A stretch of 64,000 nt of DNA from Kuafuiihalomonas sp039024635 (GCA_039024635.1 JBCCQA010000022.1:39007-103006); one strand, 5' to 3'; counted from the first letter of the stretch, positions 24,356 to 33,200 are shown. Made by a program: numbers and translations. The notes: generated by a model not told the origin, from the sequence alone.

Positions 24356-24768
24356 AGGGTCTGGGCTCGCTTCCCCTTCGCCGACGGCTTTGGGCCCGAC
24401 TTCGGGCCCGGCGGGTCGAGCCCATCTGGGCCGGATTGGCGGCCTCGCGTCGGGCCGACATCCAGTGCTGGGTAGAGCTACCCAACGAATCCAAGACGGC
24501 CGCCGCTTTCGACGTTCCGGCCTCCGCGCTCCTGGCTCTGGCGGAGGGCCCCCTGAGGATTCGGGCCTGGCTTCACGTCCACCCCCACGGGCAGGGGCGG
24601 CTGTCGGCCCGCGACCGGGCGAGCGCGCTGCTCGACGGTGTACCCGCCTGGCCAGGGGTAGAATGGGTGGTGCTCGGACCCGACGGCTCGGGCACGCGGA
24701 ATCTCCCCGTGGAAGCGGGATTTCAGACTCGACCCTTCACTCACTTCTGCGGGAGCGCAGAGGGATGA
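24352..24768 (+). CDS. JAMM/MPN metallopeptidase
   Basis: 138 residues from a GTG at 24352, overlapping the preceding stop. The canonical JAMM zinc motif HxHx7SxxD is complete: H75, H77, S85 and D88 in LHVHPHGQGRLSARD. VELPNESKTAAAFDVP matches the strand before it (usually 'pN...F.idP'). The upstream catalytic Glu is probably E23 in RVEPIWAG, with spacing slightly different from the norm. Bacterial JAMM enzymes such as Mec+ cut amino acids or peptides from the C-terminal Gly-Gly of ubiquitin-like sulfur carriers. Its place beside an E1 enzyme fits that. No carrier gene is visible in the operon. Confidence 0.87.
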   Translation: MKGLGSLPLRRRLWARLRARRVEPIWAGLAASRRADIQCWVELPNESKTAAAFDVPASALLALAEGPLRIRAWLHVHPHGQGRLSARDRASALLDGVPAWPGVEWVVLGPDGSGTRNLPVEAGFQTRPFTHFCGSAEG

Positions 24769-25610
24769 TCCCTTCTGGCCCCACCTCGGCCCAAAAGGAG
24801 CGGCGACTCCTTGGGTCACTGGCGCGGATTGACCGGGCGCTCGTGGCCTTTAGCGGAGGCGTGGATTCGGCCTACCTGCTCGCCGTTGCCCACGAAGCTC
24901 TCGGCGATCGGGTGAGCGCCATGACCGCCCGATCTCCCTCCCTGCCTTCGGACGAGCTCGCTGCTGCCGTCGCGTTCTGTCGTGAGCTGGGCGTCGTCCA
25001 TCGAATCGTCGACACCCACGAGATGGATCGGGGCGGATACAGGGCCAACGGGGCGGATCGCTGTTACCACTGCAAGTCCGAGCTCTTCGATGCCTCGAGT
25101 CTTCTCGCGGCCCGCGAGGACGCGAGCGTCCTCGACGGTTTCAACGTCGACGACCTCAGCGACCATCGTCCAGGTCACCAGGCAGCCCAAGAGCACGAAG
25201 TCCGCCATCCCCTGGCCGAGGTCGGTTTGAGGAAAGAGGAGATCCGAGCGTTGTCCCGCGCCCGCGGCTTGCCGACTTGGAACAAGGCTCAGCTTGCATG
25301 CCTGGCTTCGAGGGTGCCCCACGGCGTGGAGGTCACCAACGCGAGGCTGGCCAGGGTCGAGCAGGTCGAGCAAGGGCTACGGGCCCTCGGCTTTCACGAT
25401 CTCCGGGCCCGGTTGGTGCGGGGTGACGACGAAATGCTCCGCTTGGAGATAGGCGTAGACGAGCTGCACCGGGCGCTGGAGCTCAGGGCCGAGCTGGTGT
25501 CTGTCGGCAAGGGGTCCGGCTTTCGCCGAATCACCTTGGACCTTGAGGGCTTCCGCAGCGGAAGCATGAACGAGGACCTCGTTCAGCTGAGGGGGGCGGC
25601 CCGGGGCTGA
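24765..25610 (+). CDS. larE: LarE-type ATP-dependent sulfur transferase
   Basis: 281 residues, the usual LarE length, starting with an ATG that overlaps the JAMM stop. The PP-loop SGGVDS (residues 30-35) is intact. RCYHCKSEL (C100, C103) and ACLASRVPHG (C179) are LarE hallmarks. LarE adenylates and thiolates the pincer nucleotide of the nickel cofactor of lactate racemase. Enzymes with only the CLASR cysteine give up their own sulfur, while those with CxxC plus this Cys can hold a [4Fe-4S] cluster. All three cysteines are present here, so the second type is likely. No larB, larC or larA is in the window, so the substrate may differ. Its 3' end overlaps the convergent protease gene by 28 bases. 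Confidence 0.9.
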   Translation: MIPSGPTSAQKERRLLGSLARIDRALVAFSGGVDSAYLLAVAHEALGDRVSAMTARSPSLPSDELAAAVAFCRELGVVHRIVDTHEMDRGGYRANGADRCYHCKSELFDASSLLAAREDASVLDGFNVDDLSDHRPGHQAAQEHEVRHPLAEVGLRKEEIRALSRARGLPTWNKAQLACLASRVPHGVEVTNARLARVEQVEQGLRALGFHDLRARLVRGDDEMLRLEIGVDELHRALELRAELVSVGKGSGFRRITLDLEGFRSGSMNEDLVQLRGAARG

Positions 25611-28600
25611 AGCCCCCGTCGGCGGCGTCCTCGCACCATCGCTAAGCCGCCGAGGAGAAGCCAGAGCGCAGGACCGTCCAAGGGCGCGCTCGCGCAGCCG
25701 CCTCCATCCCTCAGGCCAGCTGCGGGTTTGGGCTCGGGCTCGGGCTCCGGTTCGATGAACAGGTCTCGGATGTCCGGCGGCTCGGGTCGAGCCGGAGGGG
25801 GGACGTTGCGCACCAAGATCTCGGCTTCCACGGGATCGCTCAGGAATTCGCCGTCGCTGATCCTCACCTCGTAGCGCAGGGTCCGGGTGTCCTGCGCGAT
25901 ACCCGGCGTCAGGACCCGGTAGAACGCGCCCGACTGGATGCCGGCGGGGGCCGAACCGATGGGGGCGAAGCTGAACTCCAGCTCGTCCCCGTCGGGGTCA
26001 AAGCCCTGAGCCACCAAGCTGACCCAGGTTTTCTCTGGGGCCTCCACGTGCGGAACCAAGAGCCCCTCGGGAGCTCGGTTGACCTGCTGCACCAAGATTT
26101 CGAGGAAGGCAGGCTCGCTCAGAAGAAGGCCATCGTCGGCTTGGACCTGCAGGGTCACCGCCGTCGCTTGCTGGACCTCGGGGAGGACGATGCTCAGGCG
26201 CCCCTCTTCCGTGGACACGACCAGTCCGCCCACTACGGGGCCCACGAGCTGTCGCCACTGGAAGCGAAGCGGCGCCCCCTCCGGGTCTTGGCCGCTCGCG
26301 TTCAGCTCGACCAGCGCCCGTTCGTCTCCCTGGGAGGGACCGGCCAGCATGACCGTGGGCGCCACGTTTCGGTGGCGGACCAGGACGCGAGCTCGGCCCG
26401 GGCCCCGGACGAACTCGGCGTCTGCGACCTCGAAGTCGAACTCCAGCATCGTATCCGTATCGACCATCGGCGCTACGAAGCCTCCGGACGGATCGAGGTT
26501 CACCGAAGGTCCAATGGCCTGCGTCCAGCTGACGTCGAGGACATCGCCGTCGGGGTCGGTGCTCTCCGTGAAGAGCTGGACCGCGTCACCCTCGAAGACG
26601 ACCTGGTCGCGCCCCGCCACGGGTACGGGGGGGCGATTGATGCATTGGCCCCGGTCTGGGACCCGTCCGGTGAAGGGCGTGTTCGTCACACCGGTGAGAA
26701 CGATGTCATCGATCTCCCAGCCCTGACCGGTCACGAATTGGTCCGAGGACAGCCAATAGCGCAAGAGGACGCTCTGCCCAGCGAAGGAGGTACCGAAGTC
26801 CAAAGTCACCACATCGAGGCCAGGCCAAGCGTCGTTGCGCCCGTTGTAGGCCGGCGTCTGATTGAGGGGACTGGAGGTACGATCGTTGAGGGGGTCGTCG
26901 TAGCCAGGGTCGGCGTAGAGGGAAACGTCGTCCCAGGTCCCGCCGCCATCGGCCGAGATCTCGATGGCCCCGCCATCCCAGCCTGGTTCGATGTCATAGC
27001 GATGGTCGAAAGATACGATGAAGTCTGCATTGGCCGAGACGTCGATCAAGGGTGAGACCAGATAGACGTCGGTGGGGGCGCCAAAGCCGTCGTTGAAGGC
27101 TTGCCAACGATGCTGAACCGGACTGAGCGCGATGCGATTGAAGCCGGCCGCGTCGGGGCGGCTGCGAAGCGCGGTCCACGCGCTGTTTTCGGATTCGACG
27201 TCGTCGAAGCTGGCGCTGGCCGGCAGCTCGTCGAAGTTGGCCAGGAACTCGAGCCGCCCGCTACGGGCGGCGCTGGCGGTCAACACGGGATCGACGACCT
27301 CGAACTCGACGCTGGCCAGCGTAATGGCCGAGAGGCCTTCCAGCGCGACGCTGACCGTGGTCGTGACCGTCGAGAAGGCCGGGATCACTGGCAGGCTTAG
27401 GTTGGCTCCGTCGGGGAAGCTGAGCCCTGGAGTGGTGCTGGTGAGAACGAGGGTCGGCTGCTGAAGCTCGCTCATCCCGTCGTTGGTGATCTGAATGACG
27501 AGTTCCCCCCGTTCGCCAGCGTCCAGGATCCCCTCTCGGTCGCACCAGAAGGCCTCGTCGTTGGGTGCGTTGGGACCGAGCAAGGCGCCCTCCAGCTCGA
27601 AGCTCTCGTCGACCGGTATCTGCGCGGTCGAGAAACGATCCGGACCAGATGCCGTGGCGCCGACACCCCTGCGAGCAAAGGCGCGGAACATGAGCTCGAA
27701 GTCCTGTCGGTTGGTGCCTAGAGCGGCGAGCAGAAGGGCGTCACGGGCCTCCCGGATGGTCGGGGCGACGGGCGTAAGCTTGTAGCCGGCGACCAGATAG
27801 CTCTTCATCTTAGTTCTGGCTTCGTCGAAGTCGTAGCGAGGATCGTTGAGGAGCGCGGCGTAGAACTCCCAAAGCATGGTCGCCCAGACTTCTCCCGTGC
27901 GATGGACCCGGTTGTTTTGAGAGCCGTTGAGGCCGAAGGCGGTGGGCACGTCGGCGGGAAGGGGTTCGTTGAGCTGGATGTGCCGATAACTGAGTCCGTT
28001 CTTCGCGAAGTCGGTGGAGTAGGGGACGCGTCTGATTCCGAAGTATGGGCCGCGGAAGGCGACCGTGTTGCTAGCCGCGAAGGCGGCATTCCAGCCGCCG
28101 TTTCCGGGGACATTCACGTCGTCGGCCTGGATGGTGGTGAGCAGCCCATGAAAGTCGCTCCAGCCTTCGCCCATGCCTCGAGACTGGTTCCCGAATAGGC
28201 CCCGCGCATTCCCGACCAGTCGGTTGCTGATGTAGTGCCCCCACTCGTGGGCCAGGACCAAGGTGTCCAAGCCCGAGTCGACCTCTTCGCCTTCGTCCCG
28301 CTGGATGCGGAGGCTCGCGTTGGTCTGGGCCCGCAGAAGACCGGCGTCGGTCGAAGAGATGGAGACGACGCCGATGCCGGGGCTGCTGCTGCCGCTCAAG
28401 CTGAGCGGAGCGTCTCCGGTCGAAGCGATGATGACGCCGACCGCGCCTGAATTCTCCAAGTTCGCCACTTGGTCGTCGAAGCTGCAGACGCCGACCTCCA
28501 CCAAGGCGATTTTCCCGGCCACGCTCTCACTGAAGGGCGGCTCACAGGCGTCGCTGGGGTTGGCGCCGGCGTCGCTCGGGGCGACGAGGTCGGCGCTGAC

Positions 28601-30016
28601 GTCGAAGTCGAGGGGCGCGAAACTGGCGCTGCGAGCCTCGAAGTCCGTCGCCACCGCGACCGGGCTCAGACCGCGGACTGCGACCCGGTCGATCTCGTTC
28701 CACAAGTACATCTGCATCCGAGGACGGCCGCCATCGGAAGGGGTGGACATGTTGGCGTTGTTCCGACCGCTGTAGTCGTGGAGCTCGACCCGCATGTCGT
28801 CTCCTGCGACCCCACCCCGGCCGAAGTTGTCGTCCTGGGCGTTGCCGGCCGCCTCGTCGAAGCCAACGTCGTAGAAATCATCGTGGAGGAAGTTCGTGGT
28901 GAAGAAGGCGTGAACGATGGAGGCGCTGCGCTGCTGGTCGTTGGCGCTCGCGTTCTGGTTCGGGTCGTAGACATAGTCGAAGGTATCGGGCCCCGTCGTG
29001 GTCGCTCGAAAGTCGTTGCTGTTTGCAGTCAGGCCGTCCGGCGAGCTGATGTCGGCGTAGGCATCGACGTTGTTGCCCGCCGTCTCGGTAGCGCCCGCTG
29101 GCAGCCAGGGGTCGCCGGTGCTGAGCCCCGAATGGGGGAGGGTGATCAGGATGGGGGCTTCGAAGGTTCGGGGAGGAGACGCCACCGTCCCCGAGCGGTC
29201 GGGAATCTCGTCGTTGCCGTTGGGGCCGTCAGCGGGATGCTGGGCTGCATCGGCGTAGACCCGGTATGTGAACGCGTCGTCGAGCAGGCTTCGCCGGAAA
29301 TGGATGCGGCCGTCCTCGCCGTCGACCACGTACGCGAAGACTTCGTTTCGGCCCACGCCGTCCAGGCTGAGCTCGACGTGGTAGGCCGCCCGCAGGCCCG
29401 TGGGGTGAGGATAGTAGACGTCCTGGACGCGGGTCGGCTGCCCGAGCTCGGGACCCTCGAACCACACCCAGCCGTCCTCTGAGCGGACCGGTCGAAGGTC
29501 TTGCCAAGGTGAGCCGCCGGCGTCGCCCAGGGCGACCGCGAGGGCGGAGTCTCGGCCGAGGCCAAAGCGACCGTCGGGCGCCTCCCTGATTTCAGAGGCG
29601 ATCTGACCGGTGATTCCGATCAGGCGAAGTTGCTGGTCGAGGGCGACGTTCATCTCGTCTCGGAAGACGGGAACGCCCTTCAGCTTTGCGTGCAGGCTGA
29701 CCACGATGGTGCCGACGCCCAGGTCGTGCACTTCGTGAATCTCGAGGTGTCGAAGGGCATCATCGGTCAGGCCCCAGTGCTGCCCCTTTTGCTGCAGGAA
29801 CCATCGGGCGGCCGAGGCGGGGCTGGAGACCCACCGCGGTGCGGGCTCGGACCCGTAGCGGAGAACGGTCGGCTGTTCTCGGTAACGGTCCCATCCAGGC
29901 GCTCGAGTGGGAGACGGGAGGGAGGGGGCGCGCTCCATCCAGCTGTCGAAGTCGGTCGCCTCGGGGAGCTCGGGGGCGCCGGCGACCAAAGCCAGCGCGA
30001 AGGGCCAGGAGAGCAT
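25583..30016 (-). CDS. Secreted M36 (fungalysin-like) metalloprotease with MYXO-CTERM tail
   Basis: 1,477 residues from the ATG at 30016, which opens a short signal (MLSWPFALALVAGA); a TTG at 30055 preceded by GGAAG would lengthen it by 13. A propeptide (about 30-300) includes the GVPVFRDEMNVAL-type FTP segment. The M36 catalytic domain has HEWGH (H590, E591, H594) and GEGWSDFHG shortly after. A PA domain (about 470-560, GKIALVEVGVCSFDDQ) is inserted before the active site. Several Ig/PKD-like domains (DPDGD motifs) follow. The C-terminus is GGGCASAP, a hydrophobic span and RGRRRRG, the MYXO-CTERM signal processed by a myxosortase. The enzyme is probably surface-anchored or shed and used in predation or protein scavenging. 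Confidence 0.92.
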   Translation of the reverse strand: MLSWPFALALVAGAPELPEATDFDSWMERAPSLPSPTRAPGWDRYREQPTVLRYGSEPAPRWVSSPASAARWFLQQKGQHWGLTDDALRHLEIHEVHDLGVGTIVVSLHAKLKGVPVFRDEMNVALDQQLRLIGITGQIASEIREAPDGRFGLGRDSALAVALGDAGGSPWQDLRPVRSEDGWVWFEGPELGQPTRVQDVYYPHPTGLRAAYHVELSLDGVGRNEVFAYVVDGEDGRIHFRRSLLDDAFTYRVYADAAQHPADGPNGNDEIPDRSGTVASPPRTFEAPILITLPHSGLSTGDPWLPAGATETAGNNVDAYADISSPDGLTANSNDFRATTTGPDTFDYVYDPNQNASANDQQRSASIVHAFFTTNFLHDDFYDVGFDEAAGNAQDDNFGRGGVAGDDMRVELHDYSGRNNANMSTPSDGGRPRMQMYLWNEIDRVAVRGLSPVAVATDFEARSASFAPLDFDVSADLVAPSDAGANPSDACEPPFSESVAGKIALVEVGVCSFDDQVANLENSGAVGVIIASTGDAPLSLSGSSSPGIGVVSISSTDAGLLRAQTNASLRIQRDEGEEVDSGLDTLVLAHEWGHYISNRLVGNARGLFGNQSRGMGEGWSDFHGLLTTIQADDVNVPGNGGWNAAFAASNTVAFRGPYFGIRRVPYSTDFAKNGLSYRHIQLNEPLPADVPTAFGLNGSQNNRVHRTGEVWATMLWEFYAALLNDPRYDFDEARTKMKSYLVAGYKLTPVAPTIREARDALLLAALGTNRQDFELMFRAFARRGVGATASGPDRFSTAQIPVDESFELEGALLGPNAPNDEAFWCDREGILDAGERGELVIQITNDGMSELQQPTLVLTSTTPGLSFPDGANLSLPVIPAFSTVTTTVSVALEGLSAITLASVEFEVVDPVLTASAARSGRLEFLANFDELPASASFDDVESENSAWTALRSRPDAAGFNRIALSPVQHRWQAFNDGFGAPTDVYLVSPLIDVSANADFIVSFDHRYDIEPGWDGGAIEISADGGGTWDDVSLYADPGYDDPLNDRTSSPLNQTPAYNGRNDAWPGLDVVTLDFGTSFAGQSVLLRYWLSSDQFVTGQGWEIDDIVLTGVTNTPFTGRVPDRGQCINRPPVPVAGRDQVVFEGDAVQLFTESTDPDGDVLDVSWTQAIGPSVNLDPSGGFVAPMVDTDTMLEFDFEVADAEFVRGPGRARVLVRHRNVAPTVMLAGPSQGDERALVELNASGQDPEGAPLRFQWRQLVGPVVGGLVVSTEEGRLSIVLPEVQQATAVTLQVQADDGLLLSEPAFLEILVQQVNRAPEGLLVPHVEAPEKTWVSLVAQGFDPDGDELEFSFAPIGSAPAGIQSGAFYRVLTPGIAQDTRTLRYEVRISDGEFLSDPVEAEILVRNVPPPARPEPPDIRDLFIEPEPEPEPKPAAGLRDGGGCASAPLDGPALWLLLGGLAMVRGRRRRGLQPRAAPLS

Positions 30017-30170
30017 GGGCGCGGAGAATAAGGCGAGGGTTCTCCCAATAGCAAGGAGACTTCCGCGGCGGATTCCGACGCAAGTCGTCGAAATCCATCG
30101 GCATTCGGCGCTCCCAACCAGAGCAGGCGGTGTGGCCCGCATCTTGGAGAAGCCCGGGCCGTGGCCCGTG

Positions 30171-30764
30171 ATGCTGAGCATTGTTCTTCTGTCCTCCCTC
30201 TTCCTCGCCGAACCCGCCCCCGATCGGGTGAACGCATTGATGGCGGGACAGGGTCGTCTTCCCAGCCTGTGGAGCCTGCTGGAGGTCGACGCCAAGGCGC
30301 ACCTGCGCTCGGCCCGTCGGCGCGCCCGATGGCGAGGCCTCGTGCCCCAGCTCCGGGGTCGCTTCGGCACGGACCTGGACCTCGACGTTCGGGACGCCAG
30401 TCAACGGGTCGTGACCGAGACCCGGGCCCTAGGGGGCTCGGTGCAGGCAAGCTTCGACCTCTCACGACTGGTCTTCGACGACCGGGAGGTCGCCTTGGAG
30501 CTCCAGAGGCAGCGGCTCGACGAGCGCCTTCGCCTACGACGCCGACGGATCGTGGAGCTCTACATGGGGAGGCTGAGGCTAGAACTTCGCTTGGAGGCCG
30601 AGGGCCCGAGTCTCCCTGCTTGTCTGGAGGCGGCCGAGCTCGATGCGCGACTCACCGTGCTCTGCGACGGAGCCTATCGCGTGTCCTCGCCATCGTGCTC
30701 CTCAGTGGCTGCTGGACACTGGAGCCCGAGGCGCGGCCCCCAAAGCTCGGGATCCGGACCCTGA
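30171..30764 (+). CDS. Exported helical protein (TolC-like character)
   Basis: 197 residues from the ATG at 30171. MLSIVLLSSLFLAEPAP reads as a Sec signal. The body is Arg/Leu/Glu-rich and helical, with DLSRLVFDDREVALE and a long RLRLRRRRIVELYMGRLRLELRL helix, then LDARLTVLCDGAY. This resembles exported proteins of deltaproteobacteria related to outer-membrane efflux helices that end in 'LDALTGG'. Homology probably ends near residue 167; the last 30 residues overlap the next gene and look unconstrained. It is divergent from the protease gene, 154 bases away. Function unknown. Confidence 0.7.
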   Translation: MLSIVLLSSLFLAEPAPDRVNALMAGQGRLPSLWSLLEVDAKAHLRSARRRARWRGLVPQLRGRFGTDLDLDVRDASQRVVTETRALGGSVQASFDLSRLVFDDREVALELQRQRLDERLRLRRRRIVELYMGRLRLELRLEAEGPSLPACLEAAELDARLTVLCDGAYRVSSPSCSSVAAGHWSPRRGPQSSGSGP

Positions 30765-32044
30765 GCCCCGAGGCGCTGGGGCCTCGGGATGCGCTCCTCC
30801 TCGAACTGGACCAGGCCGTCGATGGATGGGCCGGCCCCTCGGGACTGCAGGGCCTGGACGACTACGCCGTCTCCACCACCGAGTACCCGAACCGCTTTCT
30901 CCTTCGGCCCATCGACCGATGGCCCCTCGGCCGGCTCGAGCTTCGCTTGGGCACCGGCTGGTTCGACGAGGAGGGTCGGCCGCTCCTCAGTCGGAGCTCC
31001 ACCCGGGCGGTGACGGTTTTCGACGAAGCCTCGCCCCCCTCGGTGCAGCTCCGGGCACCGCTGGCGGCTCGAGCGCCCACCAACCTACGCTGGCTCGTGC
31101 TGAATGCCCCGGCGGCCGAGGCCCTCCACCATTCTTGGGGTCGGGCCCAAGTGGCTGCCCGCTCCGGTTCGGAGCTTCGGGTCGAAATCCCGGCGCAAGC
31201 CGCGGGTCGCTTCGACCTTTCGGTGGACGGCTCCACCGTAAGCCTGGAGCTGACGGCGCCACCGGACCTCGAGCCCCCGGAGTTGGGGCCGCTCGAGCTC
31301 CATTGGAGCGCCAGGGGCGCCGTCCTCGCATGGACGGTGAACGAGCCGGTCTGGATCGAGGCGAGGCTCGACGCTAGCGTGCTTCCGGTTGGTGCCCCAT
31401 TGGTCTGGGTCGGCCGAGGCCAGCTCGAGCTTCCCATTCGTCGTCCCTCGGAGTTCGAACTGCGCATCGTGGATCTCTCCGGCAATCGAAGCACGACCGG
31501 ACCCCTAACCTTGGTCCCCGGGCCTCGGCTGGACCTGGCCATCACCGAGCTGGTCGCCACCCCCCTCCGCGACTGGGGCGACAGTGAGCCGGCCGGGCTA
31601 CCCTATGACGCTTCTCCTGGGTACGGCGCAGTGACGTCGACCGACGAATGGGTGGAGCTGGTCAACTTGGGGGACGAGCTCGACCTTTCGGCTCTCCGAA
31701 TCGAGGTCGAAGCTGTCGACGGCACGCCCGCGGTGACCGTCCTGCCGGGGGCGCCGGGCGCTTATTTCGGGAGTGGAGGCAGCTGGGCTCGGTGGCAGAG
31801 TGGCGAGGCCTTGGTCCTTCGGCTCCGAGGCGCGATGTCGAGCCAAGAGCTGGAGCTTCGAGTGCGAAGCGGGGCTACGCTGCTCGATGCCGTGACCTTG
31901 GGTGAGCCCGGCCAGCATCCAGGCGGTTCGCCGCCCGACCCCGTCCACGAGGCCATCGCGCGCACCGAAGCAGGCTGGCGCTGGTGCCGGCCCACGCCGG
32001 GCGACCCTCGTCCTTCTTTGGAGTGTGTGTCCGCCGGACCCTGA
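30620..32044 (+). CDS. Lipoprotein with lamin-tail-like domain
   Basis: About 474 residues. The start is uncertain: a TTG at 30620 gives a basic n-region followed by SRVLAIVLLSGCW, whose lipobox (LSGC) is convincing. No ATG is available, and later GTGs leave too short a signal. Residues about 30-300 contain bacterial Ig-like strands (EALGPRDALLLELDQAVDG, LELTAPPDLEPPELGP). The C-terminal part, DLAITELVATPLRDWG, then TSTDEWVELVNLGDELDLSALRIEV, matches the lamin-tail domain (LTD) pattern, common in surface lipoproteins of this phylum. It overlaps the previous gene by up to 145 bases, which is unusual. Function unknown. Confidence 0.8.
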   Translation: MSGGGRARCATHRALRRSLSRVLAIVLLSGCWTLEPEARPPKLGIRTLSPEALGPRDALLLELDQAVDGWAGPSGLQGLDDYAVSTTEYPNRFLLRPIDRWPLGRLELRLGTGWFDEEGRPLLSRSSTRAVTVFDEASPPSVQLRAPLAARAPTNLRWLVLNAPAAEALHHSWGRAQVAARSGSELRVEIPAQAAGRFDLSVDGSTVSLELTAPPDLEPPELGPLELHWSARGAVLAWTVNEPVWIEARLDASVLPVGAPLVWVGRGQLELPIRRPSEFELRIVDLSGNRSTTGPLTLVPGPRLDLAITELVATPLRDWGDSEPAGLPYDASPGYGAVTSTDEWVELVNLGDELDLSALRIEVEAVDGTPAVTVLPGAPGAYFGSGGSWARWQSGEALVLRLRGAMSSQELELRVRSGATLLDAVTLGEPGQHPGGSPPDPVHEAIARTEAGWRWCRPTPGDPRPSLECVSAGP

Positions 32045-32121
32045 ATCGCGCTTGAGGGCGATGCCCCGCTGTCGCACAACGGAGGTGTGAGCCCCTCAGG
32101 GAGCAGCGCCGAGGGTCGCCG

Positions 32122-32604
32122 GTGATCGTGGCGGGGATCGACCCTGGATCCCAGCGGACGGGGTTCGGCGTCGTCCGAGTGGAGGGCTCCAAGATCGTGG
32201 CCCTCCATCACCGCGTCATCCATCTTCCCAAGGACGACCTGTGCGAGCGCTTGGGTCGGCTTTACGATGCCCTGAGCGAAGCCTTGGCCCTTCATCGCCC
32301 GGACCGCGTCGTGTTGGAGTCGGTCTTCCACCAGAAGAACGCCCGGAGTGCCTTGGTCCTGGGCCACGCCCGTGGCGTGGCTCTTCTGGTGGCGGGTCGC
32401 TGTGGCGCTCGGGTTTCGGACCTAAGTCCGAGTGAGGTGAAGCGTGCCGTGACAGGCAATGGTCGAGCCGACAAGCACCAGGTGCAGCAAATGGTGAAGA
32501 TATTGCTCGCGCTCCCGTCCGTCCCGGCTGCCGACGCCGCTGATGCCCTCGCCGTGGCGGTGGCCGGGGCCACCATGGGACGGGCCGAGGCCCGCTTCTC
32601 GTGA
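32122..32604 (+). CDS. ruvC: Holliday junction endonuclease RuvC
   Basis: 160 residues, near the family norm, from a GTG at 32122. The first catalytic Asp is in AGIDPGSQRTG (D7), the Glu in RVVLESVF (about residue 67), and the C-terminal Asp pair in AADAADALAVA. It resolves Holliday junctions left by homologous recombination, in concert with RuvAB. ruvA starts on a GTG overlapping its stop, forming a tightly coupled ruvC-ruvA-ruvB operon. Confidence 0.97.
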   Translation: MIVAGIDPGSQRTGFGVVRVEGSKIVALHHRVIHLPKDDLCERLGRLYDALSEALALHRPDRVVLESVFHQKNARSALVLGHARGVALLVAGRCGARVSDLSPSEVKRAVTGNGRADKHQVQQMVKILLALPSVPAADAADALAVAVAGATMGRAEARFS

Positions 32605-33200
32605 TCGGCTGGCTCCGAGGCCGGGTCTTGGACCGACAGGCCACGCGACTGCTCCTTCGTGTCGGCGACGTAGGCTACGAGCTTCAGGTGACGGTGAACA
32701 ACCGCGCCCATGTCGGCGCCGAGCTCGAGCTCCACGTCCATACCCACGTACGCGAAGACGCGCTGCAGCTATTCGGCTTCGATGATCCCCAAGAGAAGCA
32801 GCTCTTTGACCTCTTGCTCGGCGTACAGGGCATCGGCCCGACCAAGGCGATTCAATTGCTCCAGAGCCCGGTCGCAGACTTGGTTCAGGCCATCACGGGA
32901 CGGGACGTCGCTCGACTCTCGAAGCTGCCCGGGGTTGGAAAGAAGACGGCGGAGAGGATCCTGGTGGACCTGGCCGATAAGTTGGTCGGCTTCGGGCTCC
33001 CTCAGGCTGGACCCGTTCGAACCGAGATCCCCCGTCGCTCCGATCTGGAGAGCGCCCTTCTCAATTTGGGTTTCAAGGGCGACCGGGTGGAGGCCATCGC
33101 TGCGGAGCTGGTGCAAGCCCGGCCCGATGCCGCCCTTCCAGAGCTGCTTCGGCACGCCCTCGCTCGGCTGACCGACGGCCGTGCTAAGAGCGAGGGGTGA
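32601..33200 (+). CDS. ruvA: Holliday junction helicase subunit RuvA
   Basis: 199 residues. The N-terminal OB fold begins MIGWLRGRVLDRQ and includes VNNRAHVGAELELHVHTHVREDALQLFGF. Helix-hairpin-helix motifs follow, with LLGVQGIGPTKAIQLL and LSKLPGVGKKTAERILVDL. A C-terminal three-helix domain (about 150-195) contacts RuvB. The tetramer holds the four-way junction open while RuvB pumps DNA. It overlaps ruvC upstream and ruvB downstream by 4 bases each. Confidence 0.97.
   Translation: MIGWLRGRVLDRQATRLLLRVGDVGYELQVTVNNRAHVGAELELHVHTHVREDALQLFGFDDPQEKQLFDLLLGVQGIGPTKAIQLLQSPVADLVQAITGRDVARLSKLPGVGKKTAERILVDLADKLVGFGLPQAGPVRTEIPRRSDLESALLNLGFKGDRVEAIAAELVQARPDAALPELLRHALARLTDGRAKSEG

Noticed and set aside
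26048..27055. Long plus-strand frame of 335 codons
   Set aside because: Antisense to the M36 protease, without ribosome site or domain pattern; a product of stop-poor GC-rich sequence.
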